64,000 nt of DNA, taken from NCBI RefSeq assembly GCF_002575655.3, contig NC_053035.3:381649792-381713791 (forward strand), read 5' to 3'. This DNA comes from Aegilops tauschii subsp. strangulata (lineage: Eukaryota; Streptophyta; Magnoliopsida; Poales; Poaceae). The stretch's first letter is position 1. Every line of letters starts with the position of its first letter. A model generated the notes under the pieces. That model searched no databases. It had not been told where the DNA came from and saw nothing but the letters and a program-made list of their open reading frames with translations. Positions 34,246-45,167 of this stretch are shown in pieces. The translations under genes and the position numbers were made by a program.

Positions 34246-36329
34246 CCCAAATAAGCCCAAATAAGCCGTAAAAAAACTGGCCCATCGCGCTAGGAGCTAA
34301 TGTTGGCGTCGGAAAAAGAAATCAAAAGACCAAAAACCACCGGACTGGACGAAGTGCGGAGCTCGCCGGCGGCACGCGGCGGCCCCATGCTCTGGACCAG
34401 CGCACAAACACGAACATGCTACATGTACAACCACTTAGCAATCCGCACCTCATCATGACGGGGCACATGATTCAGCCCGGCCATTTGGGTACACGAGGTC
34501 TGAGCGCCGAGCGTCGCCATCGCCAGGACGCGCGGTTCAGCTACCAGTACTACTACACGCGTGTGCGCCGAGGCCATGCCATCCGCGCATCCATGTGAGC
34601 AGTCTCTCTCTCCCCAGGACGGAGCCGATCGAGCACGCACGAGCGCCACCAACCAGTGGCCCCTGCCGGCCGGCCGGCAGGCCGGGCGGGCCGCGCGACT
34701 CCCCACCAACCCGTACGTCCGTGCCGACGACCCCGCTTGCTTCGCCCACGCAACGGATCGGCGGCCGTCGATCCGCTTGCCGCTCGCGCCACGACACATG
34801 CATACACACGACGACGGACCGATCAGTCTCACTCACTCGATGGTCCTCCTCGGCTCCTCGTACGCATCCGCCAGGCAGGCCGCTACAGTGCTGCCAGCCG
34901 GCCCGCCGCTAGGCTACGGACGGGCAGGTGTGCTAGCTCGGCCGAATCATGCATGCCATGCCACGGACGTACCACCGGCGTCGCCATCGTGCGGAGGAGA
35001 TCGATCGTCAATGCTGCGTTAATCAACCAGCTCGCAATGATCGCATCGGCATTACGCGATTGTCGATCGGTCGATGGTCTGCTTAGGGTTTTGATTGGGG
35101 CGCTGTCTCCGCCCCTAGTACTAAGATTGATTGCTTCCCTATGAAGGAATAGGCTCATAGGATCTTAGGTCACGTCGTTGTCCGAGACCGTGACAGTGCG
35201 GATTCATTGGCGCGACGTGAAGCGAGATGCGTTGGCTGCATGCATTTACGTGGTGAGAGGGAGAGAAAACGGAGTGTTTTGTTGTGTGCTTATCATATCA
35301 TACGTACTAATCTTCCTCGTACGTGTGCACGACGCGGCGTGCGTACTGCGTGTGTATGAGGATTTTTGTTGAATTTTCAATCGGCATACTTTCGTAAGAC
35401 TCACAGTGATCACATTATAAAGTGTGCCCCGCCTTTCCATGTACCCATGCACAGTGAAATGCACAGGTCTCCATATAAAACGGGAGAGGTGCTATTCCTA
35501 CGTAAAGATTCTACGAAAAGTTTTGTTAAGAATAGCATTTTTTATAAAACGGGTGTGCTAATTCGCTACGTTATTGTTCTTCTAATACGGAAGAATACTG
35601 ATGGCAGCCAGCGGAGAGATACTTTTCCCCGACAAGGCATGTGTGATCACCAGTGTCTTATCCATCGCTCTACAGAATGGAACCTAGGTGGTGACTGGCG
35701 TCCACACGCGGGTGTATCGGACGATTCAGATGGATCTCCAACTGCAAGTGTAGCAACATGTGCCCACCCACGAAGTGTCGCATCAATAGGCAGAGGCCCC
35801 CTGATCGAAAATCCCCCTCTACAAGACGCCGGTGGACACATCAACATCACCGTCGCCGTCCCATGCAATCACGTCTCGAACGCTACGGCCCCGGCCCGGG
35901 CCGGGACCAGCCGCATGTGTTGGAGCTAGCTCCGGGTCTGCGCCGTGCGTAGGAGAGAGAGCGCGCACTCCGGATTCTCCCACCGCCCGCGGCCGGCCCT
36001 CTTGTCCTTGGCTGCCGGTCCGGTTCCATCCCTCGGCGCACCGATTGATTGCTCCGGCCTCCATCGGTCGGCGCCGCGGTGGTTCACGCCATTAATCCAT
36101 GCGCGCGCGCGCGGCGGCAGCATCAGCTGAAGCGTGCGGGCTAAGCGAGCGTTCTCGTGCGCTGGTCGTGCTCGTGCCCTGGCCGTTTTAAGCGATCACC
36201 GTGTCGGCGTTGATGACGCCGTTCGATCGGCTAGCTAAGTCGGCTAGATCGGCTGGCTCCTCGCGGGGCTCTTCATTCTCTGGATGTAGCTTGGACAGTC
36301 TAGGTCACGTCGCGTATGGACGCGGGCAA
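34246..36329. other. GC-rich low-copy-looking DNA
   Basis: Two CpG-rich blocks (about 34340-35030 and 35830-36300) contain many restriction-site-like palindromes such as CGATCGATCG and GGCCGGCCGG, but no convincing codon structure on either strand. They could be promoter or degraded gene sequence. I see no repeat ends. Confidence 0.35.
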
Positions 36330-38140
36330 TCAACAGTGATCGGCAACGTTTCGTGTAACGATCGGCCGGCCAGCTGCTAAGATGTACGTACGGCTGCTAG
36401 AGTTGTTGAGATCGATCTCGTGCCAAGGACGTATGCATTGCACAATGCACGCTACAGTGCCGGCCTTGGCGTAACTCGGGACGCCACGAGCAGTTCGCGA
36501 GCAGATCCACGAGCAGTTGTTGAAGGTAGCTTCTAGCTCCACCGAGTCAATTGCAAGAAACCACCACATTTGCGGCTAGATTTACAGGAAACCACCAACT
36601 CATTAATCCGTCGTAAAAAACACCGAAAAATTTGTTAAGTCGTTGCAAAAAGCACTGATCGGGTGATTTAGCCCATTTGATCACTTTCTGACAAGTAGGA
36701 CAGGATAGTAAGAAGCTGACTTGGCAAACAGTTCACACAAACACCCCTGGAATCCAAAACAAAAAGCAATCAACACCCCCCTATGGACAACTACCAAGGA
36801 GCTCCTCCATGCCGCGCACCCTCTCTTCATCCCCTTCTTGTTGCTGCTCACCGCAGTTCGTCGCCTCCCGCCCGACCTGCAGCGCCTCCGCCCCTGCCTC
36901 CCTTGCAGCCCCATCGGACGACCACCTCCGCCACTTGCCTCAAGACGGCCGCCGTCCTACACGACCAAAGCCCGGTTTGCCAACCACCATGGTCGCCTGC
37001 GCCGGTGACCCTGCCTGCAGCCTCCCATCGCGCCCCTCGCTGCAGGTCAACGACAAGCTCACGGGGCGTGCTGCTTCTCGTCCTTGCCCAGGAGCGACGA
37101 CGTCCGCGCCATGGACTGGCCGCAGAGGTCGGGGCAGTCGAGGCCACTCGGATCCTGGCGGCGCACGCAATTGTAGGGTAGGAGAAGGGCACGGCGGCTC
37201 AGGGCGTCCGGTTCATCGCGCATGAGGAGGAACTGCTGCGGTAAAAAGCTCGCTGGCAGAGGGACAGCACCTCACCGGAGGTCAGGGGCGCGAGCTCTGC
37301 CGGAGGTCCTGGCCGGCATCGTGGACGACGCATGGCGTGGAGGAGGAGAAAAGGCGTGGCTGGCGGTGGGCTTCCGGCCGCGGTGACAGGAGCCGGTGGG
37401 GGCGGCGCGGTCGGGTGCAAAGGGGTGGCGGTTGTAGCCTCCTCCCAATCGGATCCAGAGAAGGGGATCGAGAGCAGGAGGGTTGATTGCTTTCTATTTT
37501 TGGATTCAGGGGTGTGTATGTAATTATTTTGCCAACTCAGCTCCTTACAAATTGGCCCTACCTGTCAAAAAGTGATTAAATGGGCCAAATCATCCGATCA
37601 GTGCTTTTTGCAACGAGTTAACAGATTTTCCGGTGTTTTTTGCAACGGATTAGCGAGTTGGTGGTTTCCTGCAAACCTAGCCGCAAATGTGGTGGTTTCT
37701 TGCAATTGACTCAGCTCCACCTGAGGCTGGTGGTACCGCCAGCGGTCGCGGCGGATTTCGTCGGCGGTGCGATAGGAGTCGATCAACGTCTCCTGCTCGG
37801 CCACGTCCACGTCTGGCACGATGGTCGTGCCAGCGGCAAGTAGCTCCTTCGTGCGCCGGTGCTCGTCGAGGAGGTGGAGGTTGTTGGACTGGTCGGCCCG
37901 CGCCTGCCAGAACGTGGCCTCCCGCTCCTCCAGCACCATGTCCGTGAAGTGAGCACGGGCCTCGCCCATGATGATGCCGGCATGGACCGGCGAGGAGGGT
38001 GGCGCCGGCTCGTTGTCGGCCGCATCCTTCATTGGGATGTCCACATCGCCGGCCTGCCAACCGGCAGCAATGGCTGCGATCAGCTTCTTCTGCTTGGACA
38101 CAAGACTGTCCCAAAGGGCTTTGGAGCTCGGGGAGGCCAT
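36330..38140 (-). pseudogene. Minus-strand gene interrupted by a Mutator-like element
   Basis: The ATG at 38140 lies 68 bp after a TATA box, and the frame is open for 139 codons (MASPSSKALWDSLVSKQKKL at the start, later VPDVDVAEQETLIDSYRTAD) up to 37713. There the MULE TIR begins and adds 41 foreign residues before a stop at 37598. Beyond the MULE, from 36543 to 36330, the same phase resumes (TFNNCSWICSRTARG) for about 70 codons to a natural stop. So the insertion split a frame of about 210 codons. The N-terminal part is predicted helical and charged. The family is not recognised. It may be a member of a repeated grass family rather than a unique gene. Confidence 0.55.
36544..37712. mobile_element. 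Mutator-like element with GC-rich cargo (Pack-MULE candidate)
   Basis: Terminal inverted repeats of about 150 bp (GAGTCAATTGCAAGAAACCA at each end) and an exact 9-bp duplication AGCTCCACC (36535-36543, 37713-37721) define the element. No transposase is present. The interior (36740-37510) is strongly GC-rich with several overlapping open frames, as in Pack-MULEs that have captured gene pieces; the source gene is not recognised. Its ends resemble those of the element at 62116-63224. Confidence 0.88.
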
Positions 38141-38206
38141 GGCAGGCGTGGTGCGGAGAGAAGAAAGAGAGAGGAGGAGGATGAATGCGGCTATGGCCAG
38201 GGCTGG

Positions 38207-38216
38207 AGTTTAAATA
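38207..38216 (-). promoter_or_regulatory. TATA box of the interrupted minus-strand gene
   Basis: Read on the minus strand, CTATTTAAAC lies about 67 bp before the ATG at 38140, followed by a CT-rich leader. Spacing and composition are normal for a plant core promoter. Confidence 0.55.
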
Positions 38217-38263
38217 GCTGGCGGATGACAGACAAGCTGCAAGGTGGTTAATGGTGGGCGGCA

Positions 38264-38944
38264 AACGGACAGACCAGTGGCGCTGGAGTAGGTTCCTCGG
38301 CGACCGTGCATGTTTAATGGATGGAGGCCGAACGTCGGGCTATCGTTTGAACACTAAGCGGCCGCGTGCACGAGAAACAGCGGGGGCGCTCCTGGCCCGT
38401 GCGCCGCTTCAATACCGGATAGCCAGTGAGAGGTCGCATCGCTCTGAGCAGGCATGAATGCGGCATTGGTGCTCTAGAACGACATTGAACGCTTCGGGCA
38501 GGAAGGGTCGCGAGCGCGGGAGAGGATTTTTTTTATTGCCCAGGGCAGTCAGAAGCGGGTGTGGCAACGGTATGAACACCCGCAAAGCCCCCAAGTTTGT
38601 TTGCGGGAAGAAGCACGTCTGGACCGTCCTACAAACCGATACAAGTCCGTGTTGAATGGCAAAACATGTTCAAACCGTGAGGTCCAGACGGTTACGAGTT
38701 GTTTGAGGGTCGACGTTGAAGACATTCCTTTTATACTAGTTGGTATATATTTGAAGGATGTACTCATAGATTTCGGAGTGCTAGTTGCACGCGGAAACAT
38801 TTGTGGTTCTCGAGTTCTTTCCAAGCTCACAACATCAAATAAGGAGAAAGAGGAGAACAACACAAGAGAGCATTTCTTTTCTTGGAGAGAAACAACACAT
38901 CGAGCAGTAAAACAGATGCAGCATGTGTTGATAGTAAAGTATTA
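38264..38944. other. Upstream region of the interrupted gene
   Basis: No coding feature is supported. The GC-rich stretch 38264-38600 has the look of a repeated grass sequence. From 38600 to 38944 the sequence is ordinary, with short frames only. Confidence 0.35.
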
Positions 38945-39012
38945 CTCCCTCCGTCCCATAATATAAGAGCGTTTAGTGTCAAAAACGCTCTTATATTATG
39001 GGACGGAGGTAG
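38945..39012. mobile_element. Palindromic Stowaway MITE (68 bp)
   Basis: CTCCCTCCGTCCCATAATAT pairs with the inverted right arm across GTTTAGTGTCAAAAAC. TA flanks both ends (38943-38944, 39013-39014). The only terminal mismatch is in the last few bases of the right arm. Confidence 0.93.
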
Positions 39013-39031
39013 TAGAAAACACCGTGTTTTA

Positions 39032-39178
39032 CTCCCTTTCTTAAGCCTTTTTATAGATTCTAATGCAGACTACATACGGAGCAAAATGAATGAATATACA
39101 TTCTAAAATATGTCTATATATCCGTATGTAGTTTCTATTGAAATATTTAAAAAGACTTATATTTAGGAACGGAGAGAG
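39032..39178. mobile_element. Stowaway MITE (147 bp)
   Basis: It begins CTCCCTTTCTTAAG, ends GGAACGGAGAGAG, and is flanked by TA. The interior matches the 20227-20387 element. The left arm is more decayed. Confidence 0.85.
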
Positions 39179-39748
39179 TAGCATGTAGGTATAAGTTACC
39201 ACAGTTTTGACATATTACAGTATTTTGGGGTAGAATACTTTGAGCTGTTTGGCTAGTGCTGTATATATCGATGTTTCTTTTTTTGAGAAATTATATCGAC
39301 GTAAATTGGATAGCGAGCCGTTTTCTCCATAGCCACCCACAAAGGCCGCATGCCTCTATGGGCCCATCCCCATCGGTTGAGCCCAGTAGGCACGCAGCTG
39401 AATCAGAACCTCGAACGGGCCAACAGTTGGCCCAGACCTCAGGACCATGGGGGACCCACCACGTCGAAAACGGCCGGATCACATCAGCCATCAGGAACAC
39501 AGTGCCTGGCCGGTGATCACTTGATCGTCAGTGTTGCCTGTGCTGGAGTAGGGAGAGCTAGAGGAGACGTTCTCCTATCGTGAAAGACGCTTGGATCCGT
39601 TCTGTCTCGATCAAATAACGGCACCTGACGTTGACCTCCCGGTGCCTGCCAGCGGTGGCCAGTTTCCGTGCATGTCAAACACAAGGCAAGTTGGTTCCTC
39701 TCCTCCAGATCACGCTCATCGTACGTTCAGAAAAGAAAAAAAAAAGCG
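39179..39748. other. Spacer without a recognised gene
   Basis: There are only short frames on both strands. The middle (39330-39530) is moderately GC-rich. I see nothing diagnostic. Confidence 0.35.
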
Positions 39749-40050
39749 AATGTGGTTGGATGGTTAGACGGACTATGCTATCTCCAGTACACAGAGTTTA
39801 AATCCTGGTGCTCGCATTTTTTCTGAATTTATTTGAGAATTTCCAGCGATGCGTTTTCACTGGCAGGAGATGTTCCCGTCGACGACGAGGCGCATACAGT
39901 TATTTCGTAAAATTTCAAGATGACATGCCGGCTCAGTCTCTCAGAGATGCTCATAAAGATAGGATGTGCGTGTGTGCGTTCATAATGATGATTGTATGCG
40001 CGTATGTATGAGCGCTTGCGTCTGTACTGATATTAAACAAAAGGAAAAAA
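39749..40050 (+). mobile_element. tRNA-derived SINE
   Basis: It begins with a tRNA-like head (TGGTTGGATGGTTAGACGG near A-box position, AGTTTAAATCC as the B-box at 39795-39805). It continues with a conserved body (CGTCGACGACGAGGCGC, TGCCGGCTCAGTCTCTC) and ends in A-rich sequence. I recognise the body as a SINE frequent in wheat and relatives. A-rich runs on both sides obscure the target duplication. Confidence 0.7.
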
Positions 40051-41140
40051 TAAACGTAGCAAGCACCACAGCTCTCGACTCGTAGCTCGGCTCGACCGTG
40101 CCGCGCCGCGCGCGCACCACCGTGTTAGTTATCGTCAACGTCACCCAGAGGAACGGCCGTCGTGCGGCCGCAACCAATCTGTTTCGACACCTGTGCCAGC
40201 GGAGTCGGCCTCGACGGGCACGGCGCCGTGTGCGGTGCACCGAACGCACAAAAAATCTAGGCAAAACGGACTGAGCCGACCGGGGAGACGGCCGCGGGCG
40301 TCCTTCTGGACGCCCCATGCCCCCCTTCTCCATTGAGCCGATCGTCGAAACGGTGGAGCGCGCGGCCCGGTCGAACGGCCCGGCGGTGGTTGGCTTTCCC
40401 GAACCGCGCGCGCGGCTCCGTGGCCCAGAGCCACCCAGGCGCAGCGCTAGCTATCTGGCACTGCCGCTGCCGTGCCCATGTGAGGCGTGTGCCGATCGAT
40501 CGATCGCCTCGACGTACGTATCCAGCGGCGTGGTCATGGATGGCGCGCCGGGATGGATGGATAGGGTCGTCTCTAGATGCACGTGCCGCAACGCACGTGA
40601 CAAACCGTACGTACGTCGGTAACATCGCTGTCGGTGGATGGTTTGGATGTGACGGAGGCCGTTTCACAGGCGGGACGACGACCCCGACGAGACGTGCCGG
40701 CCGTACTGGCGGCTCCCAGCGTGTCATGCACGTCTCACCAATCACGGCCGTGCGGGAGGACGCGAGGGGCCAACCGCCCTCGCCCTCGGCCAGGAGGGCG
40801 CGTACGGCTATTTGATTGGCCGGTGTGCGTGCAGGCCCTGCGTGCGTACGCAGAGACCGGTACAGTTACCTGCGTGGATCGGTCCAGCTTACCAGCCGGC
40901 GCTCTGGCGTGGCGAACGAGCGCATGCACGGGCCGGGCCGTCGTCGACGACGACGGCCAGGTTGGTCGTGGGGACGTACGCGTACTTGGCATCCGATTCG
41001 GTGCTCTGTGTGCTTCGGTTTGTGCGTCTCGTGGGTGGGCCCCAGTGACGGGTCGTGCTCGACGGATGGATGCGCTCGGCATGTCCTAGGTGAGCGGCGG
41101 GGCCGGTAGCTTGGGTGGCTCGTCCCAGCCGTACGGCACG
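40051..41140. other. GC-rich DNA without a supported gene
   Basis: CpG-rich sequence has overlapping open frames on all strands, which is expected from its composition. Words such as GCCGATCGATCGATCG and ACGTACGTACG suggest promoter-like or degraded sequence. No repeat borders are seen until the MULE target site at 41141. Confidence 0.35.
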
Positions 41141-42009
41141 GACCAATTAGGCTGAAATCACATATTTGATATGAGGACGAAATCAAATCATAAACTGATC
41201 TGCTTTCGAAAAATTTTCACTCGGCTGACCCTTTCGTGTGGCGCCTGACAGCTAGGCGCCGCACACTACTATGCAAACCCTCTGCCTTAGGCGTCGCACC
41301 TCCTACCAGCGTGGCAGCCCTGGTCCAGTTGCGACCCCACAGACAGCACTGCAGCGCTTAAGGCTTAGGCGCTGCACAGTCTGTGTTCCACTTAGGCTGG
41401 CCCCACCCTCTCTCCCCTCCCACCCCCCACCCCACCCAAACCCTTAGACTTGCGCCCCTCCTCTCTTCCCCTCTCCCCCCTCTCAAATCCTTCTCAAATC
41501 TTGCAAATCCGGAGTATGTGACCGTGGATTTCAAAGCCAACCCCTCCCTTAAGGTAATCTCCTCCGATCACCTCGTTTTCATCCATAGGAATTGTCACAT
41601 TTGCTCAAATCTTGCTACTTTGGGGAAACCCTAGCTTTGGCTTGGATTTGCAAATTTGTGTTGAATGATGTTATGTTTCTTTGCTAATTTGGTATGGTTA
41701 GGCTTTCATAGTATGCTAGGGTTAGGGTTATGTGTGTTTGATGTTGGTGTTGGGGTTATCCTATGATTAGGATTGTGGTTATTGTTAAGTGGGGGTTATG
41801 GTTATTAATTCATATATATGTTATGGCATATGTATTTTGTGCAAATATTTGTGTCGTGAGCCATGTCGTAGTAATGTTTGAATTGTCTTAAGTTATGAAC
41901 TCATCGGCATAAGATTTGTGTTTGTTCAAATTGATGTGATGCTGCAGTCATTGTAAGTATTATGTTGTTCCGGTGAAATGAATGTGCTGTAAACTCTGTT
42001 TTTTCAGTA

Positions 42010-42335
42010 AACAGCCGTGCAGCGCCCAGAACACAGGCGCTCCACTATACCATGCAGCGCCCAAGGGATAGGCGCCACACAGTACAGTGCAGCGCCTGGC
42101 TCTTGGGCGCTGCACTATGACTTGGTAATTTTCGTGGATGGTCAGTGCTGAAAGCCTTCTGTGGCCCTCTGGATAGCCATGGCCAGGTCAGCAGCGCCTA
42201 TGAGACGGGCGCTGCACTGTACTGTGCAGCGCCTAGGCGTTGGGCGTCACACATACTGTGCAGCGCCTAGGCGTTGGGCGTCACACAGTACTGTGCAGCG
42301 CCTGTCTGTTGGGCGCTGCAGTGCTGTTAACTACC
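42010..42335. repeat. Subterminal GCAGCGCC repeats of the MULE
   Basis: At least seven units share GTGCAGCGCC followed by GGGCGCTGCAC or TTGGGCGTCACAC, spaced about 40-50 bp. Each unit can form a small hairpin. Further copies lie in both TIRs (41260-41390, 45840-46010). Confidence 0.75.
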
Positions 42336-42595
42336 AAACTGCAGAAACAGATACCATTTTGGTCTCATGCAGCACTGACATAACTTGCTACAACATAAAC
42401 AAAATTATTGTAGACTGCACATACTGAACAAAGACAACTAATAACTTGAACATCACATCATTTAGGACAATTCAACATTACTACTAGTTCGCAAACACAA
42501 ATACCACACTAGTAAGAATTCACCAACATATAACATAACCTCACAAGTTCATCGACCTAATGAAACGGCTACAAGAGCACTAACAAACACAAGCA

Positions 42596-45167
42596 CTAAT
42601 GCCTTCCGCGCGTGTTCCTGGTGCCACGCCTGCAGGTAATCTTCTTCTTCCTGGGTGGACGAGGCTCCTCTTCCTGCACTTCCTCCTCCGCCTCATCATC
42701 CAAGCTAGCCATCCGCGAGGTCCCTACGACCACCTTTGGGTTGCCTCTGTTGTCAAAGTCGTTGGGCGTGTATCGGCGTCTGGGCTGCCTAGGCTTGAAC
42801 ACATATGGGGACCGAAGTTGAGCGTCCGCCAAAGTCATGTCATCATCAAGCTCATGGCCCTATCACACAATCAAACAATATGGTGAAGACCAGCGTCGTA
42901 ATCAAGTGAGAATCACATCTAAAGGATTAGTCATACCTCTTGGGTGACCACACCATCATCATCCAGATAAGCATATGAGGAACTCACATCGTCCCCCTGA
43001 TGGTGAGATGAGGGGTCTGATGGTGTACCAGACCTAGAGGCAGATGGTTCATCAAATTCGGGATCACGGCAACCGAGAAGAATTGATAACTGCCTTAACT
43101 TCTTGGCCTGACGCTGTAACATGAACACGTGTGGAAGATATCAAACTCCGCAACATAGACTGGCTCTCATAGTGAATGCGATATGTACCTTGAGGAATGC
43201 TCGTAGTGAACCATCATCATTGCCTTTTCCAACCGGTGTGTTCTCGAGAATAGACTGGCTCTCATCAGCTGCTTTCTTGATCTCGGTGCGCTGCGGATGA
43301 GAAAGAATGAACATGTTAGCCATTCAAACATGTGTAATACGGCCAACGGGAAAGTAAAGAAGGAACACTTTACCACATAGTTAATCACCGGAACAGCAGG
43401 GACTCCTTGCCCTACCCTGACATCTCTGTTGTACTTCCCCTTTGATAGATCCTCAAAGTTTACGGGTTCTTCAAGAATATCCTCATTATATGCCGACGGG
43501 CATATCTCAACTCGAGTATTTTCAAGAAGCCATCGTATGTAGTTATCAAAAGCAAGTGGGTTATGCTCACGAAGCTGGGCGCGTGCACTGCTACGAGCTT
43601 GCTCCACGCAAAGCTGGAAGCGGGTAACATACGAAGCATGATGCTTGTCCCGGTCCTTTATCTTCCGCTGCCTTCTCCTGTCCAACCTGCATGGTACAAT
43701 ACCAAACATTAGCAAAATCAAGAAGGACTGACGATGCTTAGTCAATACGCTCTCTTACCTATGATGTGCTTTGTCCGTATCCACCCATTCCGGCGGGTGA
43801 GGCTGGAACAGACCAAACTGACGAAACACGCGATGTGGCAAATGAAACTCAACAGCCCAGTTGCATATCAGTGGGCACCGCATAAGCTAGAGATTCCTAT
43901 CCCGCAAGCACATCGGGTTGATGCTAAACTCCATGGTGTACCCAAGTCTGTCATCGGCGCCATATGGCTGCCATTCCACCTATGAAATAGGGCAACAATG
44001 CAAAATTGGTGACTTTTTTTCAGGCAAACATGAGAAATGACTGAAGTAATGACCTCGTTACCTGCTCAGGCGTAATCGTGTCCAACTCGGCAACGTACTT
44101 CTGGTACATGAGATTGGCATCGTTTGTCATCTCGGAAACCACATCCCACTTGTAAGCCCAAGTGGGGCGAGGATTAAACCTGACGCTCTTCGGGCGTCCA
44201 ACAGGCTGACGCTCTCAGCTCCATACAGAAAGTAGAAGCATATTACCACCAATGCCTGCACTATCTGTGATCCTGCAACACGCATCGTCCAACTGCATAT
44301 GAAAGAAAAACAATGTTAACTTGACAGCAAGCTTGCATTGCTAATGAAGAAATGAGTTGATCACAAAACAGACCAACTACCTGTCGGTACAAGTAGGCAA
44401 GAGTCGCTGGACCCCAGCTCCATTTGCTATCGAAAACGGTCAACGCCTTCAGCCACATCCATGGAGCGTTCTTGCAAGTGGAGTCAGGAAACAAAGTCCT
44501 CGACACAACGTACCACATGTAGACACGAGCATGTGTCTGGATCAAATCATCAGTGGCATCCGGAGGGCACGTCGCAAAGTGAGTTTGAATCCACGTGAAA
44601 GCAGCTCCGGCTGCTTTCCTTTCCCTCTTCTTCTTCTCTTCTCCCTCCTCTACATCAGCCTCAGCCTCAGTAGGAGCCATACCGATAAGAGCAATCATCT
44701 GCTCGCGCCACCCATCAGAATCGGTGCTCATACAGAGAGGCATCCCATCGATAGCAAGACCGGTGATCAACGAGACATCCTCGAGCGTCACGGTCATCTC
44801 CCCAGTCCGAAGATGGAAACTATGTGTCTCCGGCCTCCACCGATCAGCAAGAGCGGACACCAGTGGAGCGTTCAGATTCGACGTGGACCGGCTGACCAAC
44901 TGAATCCACGGGAGTAGTCTTGCCTACTTGATGTACGGTGTGTACCGCTCATCGTAAGGCATGGCAGGACCAGAGACCCCGTGATACCGAATCTTCAAAG
45001 GTTCAAGCTTCTGCAAAAAATAAGTAATGACAAATCTTAGGGCATGTAAATTTCAACTTAAGGCAAATTTGCAAAATATTTAGATTACTCGTTATTACCA
45101 TCTCCTTCTCACGCATCATGTAGGCCCGGTGTTTCGTGTCGTAGACATCGTCGAGAAGCCAAACCAT
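42596..45167 (-). pseudogene. Plant mobile domain (PMD, MAIN-like) gene, inactivated
   Basis: Eight exons can be read on the minus strand with GT-AG borders and continuous phase: 45167-45099, 45010-44381, 44292-44062, 43979-43759, 43686-43374, 43290-43189, 43113-42937 and 42859-42596. The protein matches the plant mobile domain (Pfam PF10536) in motifs such as TVTLEDVSLITGLAIDG, then GYTMEFSINPMCLRD and CNWAVEFHLPHRV. It continues through a coiled basic region to a Ser/Asp-rich linker and a basic tail. Three in-frame stops interrupt it: near 44924 (after YTPYIK), about 44221 (in WS-ERQPVGRP, where Trp is usual) and about 43899 (before LMRCPLICNW, where Trp is usual). All are one transition away from Gln or Trp. 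PMD proteins act in silencing and genome stability, and related PMD genes are known inside transposons. Confidence 0.82.

Noticed and set aside
39749..40050. A functional tRNA gene
   Set aside because: The head resembles tRNA A and B boxes but does not fold into a cloverleaf by eye, and the body and A-rich tail are those of a SINE.
40141..41109. Overlapping 100-160 codon frames in GC-rich DNA
   Set aside because: Frames are open in several phases on both strands, the signature of base composition and not of selection.
42161..42427. Plus-strand frame of 88 codons in the MULE repeats
   Set aside because: It is translation of the GCAGCGCC repeat units only.
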